From Anadara kagoshimensis (lineage: Eukaryota > Mollusca > Bivalvia > Arcoida > Arcidae), in the NCBI GenBank assembly GCA_021292105.1, contig CM037871.1, positions 22,006,057 to 22,070,056 of the forward strand: 64,000 nt of DNA, given 5' to 3'. The translations under genes were made by a program, and so were the position numbers. The notes under the pieces were generated by a model. That model ran no database searches and had not been told where the DNA came from. It saw nothing but the letters and a program-made list of their open reading frames with translations. Each line of letters begins with the position of its first letter. The first letter of the stretch is position 1. Shown here piece by piece: positions 55,801 to 64,000 of the stretch.

Positions 55801-58800
55801 TTTGGCCCTGGCGGCCATTTTTTTTGGCGGATCAGAAAAGTTTGGGCAATCTTAGTAAATGACCTTGCATACATTATTCCTGTAAAGTTTGGTTCAAATT
55901 GGCTCTGTGGTTTCAAAGAAGATAGCAAATATATGCTTTTCCCATAGGGTCCAATGTTAAACTATCTTCTGCGCTGGCAGCCATGTTTTTTGGCGGATCA
56001 AAAAAATTTCGGCAATCTAAGTAAAGGACCTTCCATACATCATTCCTGTAAAGTTTGGTTAAAATTGGTTCAGGGGTTTCAGAGGAGATAGCCAAAATGT
56101 GAAAAGTTTACAGACGGACTGACAGACTGACAGACTGACGGACGGACTGACGGACGGACTGACGGACGACGGACGCTGAGTGATGGCAAAAGCTCACATG
56201 GCCTTTAGGCCAGGTGAGCTAAAAAGGTTATGTACCTGGGGTGGATATGGAAGAAGCTTACTACTTAAGCAGTGTAAAGTTTTTTTTCAAATGTTAAAAA
56301 CAAATGTAGAGTATATTCCACTAACCTTCAGTGTATTATCCCAGCTTCCTGTACATAGAGCTGTACCATCAGGTGACACCCCTAAACAACTGACTCTGTT
56401 GTCATGGGCGTACAATATTGTAACTCTATTACCTTTAAGAACATCCCATATATTAACAGTATAGTCGTTGTAGCCACCAAATAAAAGTCGACCTGTCAAA
56501 AAGTAATAATAATACATTATATAATAAACAATAATATAAAGTGTATACCATAATATATTTTATATCAAAAAGGTTATTTTACAAGAGCATAAACCCACAG
56601 ACTTTGAAGGATTGATAAATGAAATGAACTGTTTTATCAAATGTTTCTGCTACCAAGATGTAATACTATCGCCTTTTACACCAGGATAATTATGTCCCGA
56701 GTGGGATTCGAACCTAGGTGGTTAGAGGCACTTAGATCCATATACATGTATTTTAAACCACTTTGCTACTGAGGACAGGAGAGGGAGACTGTTAAGTTTT
56801 TCAATTAATTATAGAGATTCTTAACTGGCTGCAAAATTACTTGTAATTATTGGTAGTGTTTGTTGTATATGTGCCTACCTTAATGATATGGTAAAGAGAA
56901 TGTCTGAGTGTAGTTTTACACTCAAGTCAATAGTATTTCACTTTAATAAATATCAAGGCAGTCACTGTAGTTCAAGAATGGTGAGAAAACTGTAGTCCCT
57001 AGAGAAAGTATTTGCTGATCAAAACATACTTGTGATACCGGAAAAATGACATTTACAACATGATTCTGCTCTGGTGCCATTTCAAAAGAAAAACTACAAA
57101 TTATCCTGCACCATAAAACATATTTAAAAGCCAACATAATAGACAAATGAACAAAAACAAAGATTTGTGAGGTCCAATTTCTTGGCAACAACTTACCACT
57201 TATAGAAAAATCTACAGAGTTGCAACCAAATATTATACTTTCTTTTTTGTAACAGTTAACCTCTCTATCAGCTCTCAAGTCAAAAAGTCGACACTACAAT
57301 GTATAAGCAACCAGAAATAGTATCAAAATAACACATACATGTAATACTCTACCCAAAGATTATAAATTTATTTTACGAAACATTTCAAATTAGGTACAAG
57401 ATACATTTCAAGGGATAATTTTGAAAAGTGTATTATTTTATTGTTTTGTAATACATTCTTCCATATACCTTTTAATATCATATTATATATAGTTTAGATG
57501 TGAATAAGTTAATTCAGTGAATTCAGATTCCCTGCCAGCAGGTTCTATTTTGTCACTAATGTTCAAAGGGCAATAACTCCCAGGAAAATAAGCAAACCTA
57601 TTCAAGTTAATGATATGTGCATCTCTTATCAAAGCTAATGGTATGCACTAGGTTTCATAGTTTTGGAGAACTTGTGCAGACAAGAATTTCGGATGGAAGG
57701 AAGAACAGATGTAAACTCTAGTTTAAAATCCCACTCTTTCTCCGAAAGGCAAAGGATAAAAATTCCTGCTAAATATGTTCTGCAATCTAGAATGGCCAAT
57801 GCAAGATGTTTCTTGACATCCATGCTGCCGAAAAAGCCTTCTAATTTTCAATAACACCTTTCAAATACTCTTAACTATGAACCATAAATGTATTTGTTAT
57901 GTTTTATGTGATATTTTCATCCCTAAAGTTCTACAGGTACTGGTGTTGTACCTATTGTTGGCATCAATGCAAGACCTTTGTTGTATTTGGATAAAATGAA
58001 AAATTGTCTGTGATTTAAGTCTATTTTTCTTGTTCACATTGCATACATTTTTCCAAAATTATTATTGCATAAAAAGTATGATGGTCAGAATAGGTACACC
58101 ACCAGTACATACATGTATGCATACAGGTACTACAATGTACTATATTTCCTTTCCTAGTACATAGCCACTGGCTACTGATTTCTGATAAATTCTTTTGAAA
58201 AGTAACCAATTTTAGCAAAATTTTGAAAAAATTAAGAAGAACTATATTTTCACAATTTTCAGATTATTTATAATTTCAAAACTGTTATAACTGAATATAT
58301 CAAAGTATAAGTTAAATATAATTTTCCTTTACAAGAGTGCCCCGTGAGTAGGTGCCAAGTAGTTCAAGAACAAGTTAATGTCTTACCGTTGCATCATCTG
58401 ATCCTGTGGCAAAAGCATCACCACTAGGATAAAATCTAACACTGTTTATATCCGACTCATGTCCCTCAAACACCTGTACACATTCTCCTGTCCTCATGTC
58501 CCATACCATTGCTACTTTGTCACACCCCTTAAATACAAAATAAAGAAAGACATTAAAAAGTATAAAGTAATTTTATCTAGGTGTAAAAGCTCTGGATAGC
58601 ATGAAAACCCTGGTAACTATGAACCAAGTCTGTAAATAGGAAACTGATCACATGTAGGTTGATGACAGAGATAGTTTTTGACAATGTGCTGTCACCACAC
58701 ACCTCTTAAATTGTAGGAGCAACTTTCTTCCATGTAAAAATGATACTTGCTAGTGATATCTTGATAATTATAGTTTGCTAAATGAGAACGCTTTCTTCAT

Positions 58801-61800
58801 TTTTCATTATTTATTTCAAACAATTTCATAAAGTTGAAACAATTATACAAGTTGTAGCCTTGTAGTCCATTTGTTAAGAATAATTTACTAGTATCATACC
58901 TATCTATATATCTAATATCACAGTGCACTGATAAACTTTTTCATACTAGAAGCTGCCCAAAAAAGGGGTTCAAAGCTAGATGAGATTTAATGCAGATGCT
59001 GGTGCTAAATGTCGTTCCCATTTTGTGAATTTTTTACACAAGTAATGGGTACTGGTATACACAAAGCATGTTGAAAACAATTTTTTTTTAAAATATGTTC
59101 TTACCCCAGATACAAATAAATTTCCTGTCTCTGAAGGTGAAAGGTCAATACTCATGACATCACCAGCATGACCATGAAAACTCTGTATGAGCTGTCCACT
59201 CTCAACATCCCATAATGCACAGGTGCTATCTCCACTTCCTGTTAAAATCTAAAATCAAAGATTGAGTTCATGTAATACATGTATATTGTATCTAGAAAAT
59301 GTTGAAATGTTTTTAAAAAACAACAACTTTTTTTTCATTTTTAAACTTTTCTTTAAAACTGCATGACTCAATGGTTGTATGTAATAACACAAAGATAATA
59401 TGTGATAATTTGATGTTCAACGTTTTTCTTACATTAGATTATATAACCTTGTCCTTATCATCTGGGAAAAAAGATACTCAACATGCTCAAGCTACAAAGT
59501 TTTGACAAAACTTCCAAAATGGTTTTATAAGTGTCATTTTCACCATTTGTACATTTTTGACATGCAATTAATTCATGCATCATACATGCATGTAACAGAA
59601 TATTTAAAGTACAAGGGTATTTTTTTTAAATAAAATCTACCGATAACCACAGCAACACTGTATTAAATACCTGTTTATCAGAACTTGTAAATGTACAACA
59701 TGACAGATAACTTGTATGTGTAGCTACGGCTTTTTTCTTGGAGGCAGGATCTTCCTCAAATGTTAACGGATAAATGGTACATTTATTATCCAATCCACTG
59801 AAAAACCAATAACAATTTCATGTAAACTTTTAATACAAAGTGTATATAATATAAATTGTAATTTGATAGTTTATTTTTTTTACTGATTAAGAAAGCCTAG
59901 GTAGCCAAATGTTCTAAAGTGCTGGCAAATGGATGACAGCACTTTAAAACACTGATTATATGTGGGTTTGAATCCCACTCAGGCAGATCCTGGGGTAGTA
60001 AACAGCATTACACCACTCCACTCAATTATTACTGTTTAAATTCTATCAGTAATACTGCATAGTTGTTTAATTCTGTGGGGGAAAAATTCCGCAGTTCAAA
60101 CACTGGAACTTATTCACGGGTATGAAATTTTGTGGTGCAGTTGCCAGTGTTAAAAATTTTCTTTACGGATTATCTCAGTCTATGTTTCATAAATGCTACA
60201 TGAAAATGTTCACTTTGTATTTAATTTCATGCCATAAACCCAAACCGGGAATATAGCAAAATTAAATCCCCAGTTAATTAAAGCAACTACGGTATACACT
60301 ATTTTAAGTATTTAAACAGAAATTCCTGTAACACAGCTTATATCAAAACATCACCAGCTATGTAAGCATATTAATTACAATACAGTATGAAAATTATCCT
60401 TACATGTAATTATAAACTATATCAAATCATAAAATAATATTTTATGATTTGATATAGTTTATAATTACATGTAAGGATAATTTTCATATATATATATAAA
60501 ATTGTAATGGATAATTTTGGGTGCTTCAATAGATATAATTATAATGATCCTTACCCACAGGCTACTACATCTCCTGTTGGTCCATATGAACAAGCCATCA
60601 CCCAGGTTGTTGGCATGGTAACAGCATGTTCCTGAAAAAAAAAATTAATAACAGTAAATGTGTAGGTTGATATCAAGATATCAATCCCTACTTTATCATA
60701 ATGTTAGCACACATTTCTATAACTTTAAATAACACATGTACTTATAATATAAGCTATATCAAAATGAAAATGACAAAATGACCACAAACCATTTCATTTA
60801 GTGAATAGGTAGGTTTTAATCTTATAAATCATCACGTGTCATTGGATAAGGTCAGTTCAAATGCGAGTGAATTGTATCAAAATAAATTATTGGAGAAAGT
60901 TTCATTTTTGTGTCTTGTTAAACTTGCAAAATTTAGACGAAAATTTCCCTGATTTACAGTATTGTACTACACATGTACTCTTATAAAATATTTACCTTAT
61001 TGGTTGTAAATGCATCCCAAACCAACATTTTACCATCCTAAAATATAACGAAAAAGAACTTATATATCCAAGATCATAAAGAATATAATTCATAAAACAG
61101 CTTCAAATCAATAACAAAGATGCTAGTCCATGTCCAAATCACAATGGTTACCCCAAAAGCAAAGTACAAACTCTGAAAACTGGCAAATTAAGTTAAACAT
61201 GTGATCTTCCATCAGTGAAGTGAGGCCAGGTGCTGTGGAAGGGCAAGTACTGGTACTTGAGATCTAATATTGGTGTTACTGACTGACTGTACCATATACT
61301 GTGTAACATGATATCACCATGTTTTTTCTGATATTTATACTTGATGCATATCAATGCTCATTCATTGAAAACTTTTGGATGCAAATTTTGTCAGCATGTC
61401 CATGATCTAGAGTTCTATAATCAGTGATCTACATGTTTTTTACACACAAATAATTGGGCTTGCACATTCACTAGTATAAGATCTAAATCCACTTGGTTTT
61501 TCTCTTCTTCTAGTAAAACTTTCGTGGGAAAATTGATGTTTTTAACATGTAATGAAACTTGTCATCCTAGGGTCCACTATCATCAATAAAAAGGGCTGTT
61601 GATACTGTATAATGCTTACATTTCGCTGTAGTTTTATTTTCGCTATATTAACAGTCCAGTCTATTTCAATGATAACAAAACCACCACGAATTTAAATGGG
61701 TATTACCAGCCCATTAATCTTGCTACAGTTGTTTTCCTTTAACCAGATAAGACCGCAAAAATATGACCGTGAATACACTATTCATTGTCAAACCACGAAA

Positions 61801-62121
61801 ATTTGACACTGTGAAAATAAAGCAATATACAGTAACAGAAATAATTTGGTCCCTTGATGTTTGTTGTTTAATATCATTATAGTAGAGTGGTACATTGACA
61901 ACACAATGTCACATACATATAGTAACAGAAATTTTATAATAGTACATTTAGTAGTAGATCTATAGCACTGGTGTTTTTCCTCACCTGTGATGAACTAACT
62001 ATATGTCTTTTATCTGTAGACCAGTTCATACATAACACTTTACCATGGTGACCTTTCAGAACCTTCCTTTGTTTTATATTAAACTGTGTCAACCCGTCAA
62101 TGGGACGCGTTGCTACACACA
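52801..62121 (-). CDS. GNB5: G protein subunit beta-5, N-terminus missing (9 exons)
   Basis: Nine exons with matching phases and GT-AG introns encode 313 residues plus stop, collinear with human G-beta-5 (353 aa, short form); about 40 N-terminal residues, including the coiled coil, lie upstream. WD-repeat strands: [49 protein letters not shown] and the final KIWA. G-beta-5 hallmarks are [18 protein letters not shown] and KESIIFG. Known: G-beta-5 pairs with the GGL domain of R7-family RGS proteins rather than ordinary gamma subunits and speeds Gi/o deactivation in neurons. Exons (5' to 3'): 62121-61985, 61037-60996, 60631-60555, 59797-59671, 59248-59105, 58527-58387, 57293-57197, 56492-56326, 52812-52801. 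The first in-window exon starts in phase 1; the upstream exon is beyond 64000 or hidden in 62122-64000, which is mostly repeat array. Confidence 0.96.
53325..53800 (-). mobile_element. tRNA-derived SINE, family B, interrupted by a family A SINE
   Basis: The left part 53325-53468 (GTCAAGATTATTTCACTCAT, CAGACTTCAGCAAGCAAACT) continues after the insertion at 53746-53800 (CCCTACTAGCATTTCAATCC). The two halves join exactly at the duplicated TCACATTAGGATCT. Confidence 0.8.
53469..53731 (+). mobile_element. tRNA-derived SINE, family A, nested, 14-bp target duplication
   Basis: CACTATGGTAGCTCAGTTGG (A box), TGGATTCAAACTCC (B box), ACCTATAGCTGGTGGTGTCT, and a (CAAT)n-like tail. TCACATTAGGATCT flanks it at 53455-53468 and 53732-53745. 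It sits in the last GNB5 intron. Confidence 0.92.
53990..56220. mobile_element. Pearl/HINE-like element with about 11 internal ~165-bp repeats
   Basis: The left end GTGGCTGAGCCTGTATCGCT then CACCTGACT and the right end GCCTTTAGGCCAGGTGAGCT are inverted relatives (AGCTCACCTG). Between them, CCCATAGGGTCCAATGTTAA recurs about every 165 bp (near 54453, 54610, 54777, 54945, 55110, 55277, 55440, 55608, 55778, 55940). A (GACTGACGGACG)-type microsatellite at 56110-56170 precedes the right end. This layout of short termini, central satellite units and an ACGG-type microsatellite is that reported for bivalve pearl/HINE elements. Short minus ORFs inside are not genes. In the last GNB5 intron. Confidence 0.8.
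56326..56492 (-). CDS. GNB5: GNB5 exon (penultimate)
   Basis: Encodes [20 protein letters not shown] to GSWDNTLK. Acceptor CTTTTTGACAG, donor TGAAG|GTTAGT, phase 0. Confidence 0.95.
56690..56775 (-). mobile_element. tRNA-like SINE head
   Basis: The minus strand has CAGTAGCAAAGTGGTTTAAA (A box) and CTAGGTTCGAATCCCACTCG (B box). A body is not clear. In a GNB5 intron. Confidence 0.55.
57197..57293 (-). CDS. GNB5: GNB5 exon
   Basis: Encodes [20 protein letters not shown] to VDFSIS. Acceptor TACATTGTAG, donor AAGTG|GTAAGT, phase 1. Confidence 0.95.
58387..58527 (-). CDS. GNB5: GNB5 exon
   Basis: Encodes [20 protein letters not shown] to ATGSDDAT. Acceptor TTGTATTTAAG, donor CAACG|GTAAGA. Confidence 0.95.
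59105..59248 (-). CDS. GNB5: GNB5 exon
   Basis: Encodes [20 protein letters not shown] to LFVSG. Acceptor TTGATTTTAG, donor CTGGG|GTAAGA. Confidence 0.95.
59671..59797 (-). CDS. GNB5: GNB5 exon
   Basis: Encodes [20 protein letters not shown] then [16 protein letters not shown]. Acceptor GGTTTTTCAG, donor AACAG|GTATTT. Confidence 0.95.
59890..60010 (+). mobile_element. tRNA-like SINE remnant
   Basis: CCTAGGTAGCCAAATGTTCT then GGGTTTGAATCCCACTCAGG (B box), ending near CACCACTCCACTCAATT. In the GNB5 intron that also holds the perfect palindrome. Confidence 0.5.
60386..60488. repeat. Perfect 103-nt palindrome (51-bp arms, 1-nt centre)
   Basis: 60386-60436 (starts TATGAAAATTATCCTTACAT) is the exact reverse complement of 60438-60488 (ends TACATGTAAGGATAATTTTC then ATA); the centre is A at 60437. 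It lies in GNB5 intron 59798-60554 and is followed by (TA)n. Confidence 0.97.
60555..60631 (-). CDS. GNB5: GNB5 exon
   Basis: Encodes [20 protein letters not shown] to VACG. Acceptor TTTTTTTCAG, donor TGTGG|GTAAGG, phase 2. Confidence 0.95.
60996..61037 (-). CDS. GNB5: GNB5 42-nt exon
   Basis: Encodes [14 protein letters not shown]. Acceptor TTATATTTTAG, donor ATAAG|GTAAAT. Confidence 0.95.
61125..61255 (-). mobile_element. Dispersed repeat, retroelement-tail copy
   Basis: On the minus strand: CTTGCCCTTCCACAGCACCT, GGCCTCACTTCACTGATGGA, CAGTTTTCAGAGTTTGTACT and TTTGGACATGGAC, matching 32500-32650. In a GNB5 intron. Confidence 0.65.
61600..61838. mobile_element. MITE, 'TACTGTA...GAAAATAAA' family
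   Basis: Left GATACTGTATAATGCTTACA then TTTCGCTGTAG; right TTTGACACTGTGAAAATAAA then GCAATATACAGTAAC. Same terminal pattern as 30695-30872 and 35930-36122, more diverged. Confidence 0.5.
61985..62121 (-). CDS. GNB5: GNB5 exon (first in window)
   Basis: Encodes [20 protein letters not shown] and [13 protein letters not shown] to VSSSQ. Acceptor TTTCATTTCAG, donor CACAG|GTGAGG. Phase 1 at its 5' side. Confidence 0.93.
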
Positions 62122-62240
62122 CTGAAATGAAAAAAAAATCATTTTATACATCATTCTTTAGCGAAATATATGTAGAAAAGAATGGTATATGTTATGTTTT
62201 TGAATTGCCAAGCAATTTGTTTACGTAAAGAAAACCAAAC

Positions 62241-64000
62241 AAGAGGCCCATGGGCCTTATACGCTCACCTGATAACTAATGGCTAGCTGATAGATTTAAA
62301 GAAAACGTAAATACTAAACCCCAATGACTTTTTTCTTTACATCAAAATGATCATTGTATCAATACCTACAACATTCTAATATACATGCCTATACAAAACG
62401 TTTATAGTTTTCAAGATAATTAACCATTTCAGTATTGTTTTACATCTGTGACCTTGACCTTAAAACCCATGACCTTTTTCTATACAACGAAATGATTGTT
62501 TTATCGATACCTACAACATTCTAATATACATGCCTATACAAAAAGTTTATAGTTTTCGAGATAATTAACCATTTCGGTATTGTTTTCGCATCTGTGACCT
62601 TGACCTTTGAACCCATGACCTTATTCTATACATCAAAATGATCGTTGTATCAATACCTACAACATTCTAATATACATGCCTATACAAAAAGTTTATAGTT
62701 TTCGAGATAATTAACCATTTCAGTATTGATTCGCATCTGTGACCTTGACCTTTGAACCCATGACCTTTTTCTATACATCAAAATGATCCTCGTATCAATA
62801 CCTACAACATTCTAATATACATGCCTATACAAAAAGTTTATAGTTTTCGAGATAATTAACCATTTCGGTATTGTTTTCGCATCTGTGACCTTGACCTTTG
62901 AACCCATGACCTTTTTCTATGCATCAAAATGATCGTTGTATCAATACCTACAACATTCTAATATACATGCCTATACAAAAAGTTTATAGTTTTCGAGATA
63001 ATTAACCATTTCAGTATTGATTCGCATCTGTGACCTTGACCTTTGAACCCATGACCTTTTTCTATACATCAAAATGATCGTTGTATCAATACCTACAACA
63101 TTATAATATACATGCCTATACAAAAAGTTTATAGTTTTCGAGATTATTAACCATTTTAGTGTTGTTTCGCATCTGTGACCTTGACCTTTGAACCCATGAC
63201 CTTTTTCTATATATCAAAATGATTGTTGTATCAATACCTACAACATTCTAATATACATGCCTATACAAAAAGTTTATAGTTTTCGAGATAATTAACCATT
63301 TCAGTATTGATTCGCATCTGTGACCTTGACCTTTGAACCCATGACCTTTTTCTATACATCAAAATGATCGTTGTATCAATACCTACAACATTATAATATA
63401 CATGCCTATACAAAAAGTTTATAGTTTTCGAGATAATTAACCATTTCGGTATTGTTTTCGCATCTGTGACCTTGACCTTTGAACCCATGACCTTTTTCTA
63501 TACATCAAAATGATTGTTGTATCAATACCTACAACATTCTAATATACATGCCTATACAAAAAATTTATAGTTTTCGAGATAATTAATTATTTCCGTATTG
63601 TTTCGCATCTGTGACCTTTACCTTTGAACCCATGACCTTTTTCTATACATCAAAATGATCGTCGTATCAATACCTACAACATTCTAATATATATGCCTAT
63701 ACAAAAAGTTTATAGTTTTCGAGATAATTAACCATTTCTGTATTGATTCGCATCTGTGACCTTGACCTTTGAACCCATGACCTTTTTCTATACATCAAAA
63801 TGATCCTCGTATCAATACCTACATTATTCTAATATACATGCCTATACAAAAAGTTTATAGTTTTCAAGATAATTAACCATTCCGGTGTTGTTTCGCATCT
63901 GTGACCTTGACCTTTGAACCCATGACCTTTTTCTATACATCAAAATGATTGTTGTATCAATACCTACAACATTCTAATATACATGCCTATACAAAAAGTT
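62241..64000 (+). mobile_element. Bivalve 'ACAAGAGGCCC' element with 145-bp tandem array, cut by the window edge
   Basis: Begins ACAAGAGGCCCATGGGCCTT then ATACGCTCACCTGAT. From about 62400 a 145-146-bp unit is repeated at least 11 times; the GACCTTGACCTTTGAACCC block starts at 62450, 62596, 62741, 62887, 63032, 63177, 63322, 63468, 63613, 63758 and 63903. The unit also has TATACAAAAAGTTTATAGTT and ATACCTACAACATTCTAATA. The array runs off the right end. It is the inverted, larger relative of 21280-22356. Short minus ORFs in it are repeat products. Confidence 0.9.

Noticed and set aside
54045-56095. Minus ORFs of about 60 codons
   Set aside because: Lie inside the 165-bp repeats of the pearl-like element.

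Overview
This is an AT-rich eukaryotic window with widely spaced, intron-rich genes, many dispersed and tandem repeats, and no operon-like structure. The repeats point to a bivalve mollusc. They include elements opening with an ACAAGAGGCCC motif followed by TCGCTCACCTGA, arrays built on TGACCTTGACCTTTGAACCC, tRNA-derived SINEs, and a hammerhead-ribozyme repeat of the kind linked to Penelope-like retroelements and retrozymes. The species is not identified.

Four protein-coding loci can be supported. (1) 9727-11910, minus: a membrane-anchored Mab-21/ITPRIP-like nucleotidyltransferase-fold protein in one long exon; the first catalytic acidic position is Gln. (2) 27002-27870, plus: an ankyrin-repeat protein with a C-terminal SOCS box, probably a Cullin-5 substrate receptor; a 7-nt first coding exon near 23224 is proposed. 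(3) 33780-47441, minus: a complete 12-exon DEAD-box RNA helicase orthologous to DDX49 (458 aa). (4) 52801-62121, minus: G protein beta-5 (GNB5), nine exons, lacking only the N-terminal exon(s); its last coding exon is 12 nt including the stop.

Layout: 1-9.7 kb holds minisatellite, SINE, MITE and a hammerhead ribozyme but no convincing gene, and a cluster of short foldback elements surrounds the Mab-21-like gene. 11.9-13.1 kb is a nest of larger foldbacks. 15.7-18.3 kb has a TIR element followed by a 37-bp minisatellite. 19-26.4 kb has SINEs, a pearl/Helitron-like element, and 20-bp and 45-bp minisatellites. The SOCS-box gene is followed directly by an almost perfect 48-bp x 18 array and then a 44-bp array. 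31.5-32.65 kb is a decayed reverse transcriptase. DDX49 and GNB5 fill the right half, their introns loaded with SINEs, MITEs, a 2.2-kb pearl-like element and a perfect 103-nt palindrome. The window ends inside a 145-bp tandem array.

The genes do not form a pathway: one acts in ribosome biogenesis (DDX49), one in G-protein signalling (GNB5), one probably in ubiquitin ligation, and one is an orphan Mab-21 fold protein. The observations most worth following are the hammerhead ribozyme with its dead sister copy, the Gln substitution in the Mab-21 active site, internal duplications of splice-site and exon sequence inside DDX49, SINE insertions with visible target-site duplications (one nested in another SINE), and the perfect palindrome.
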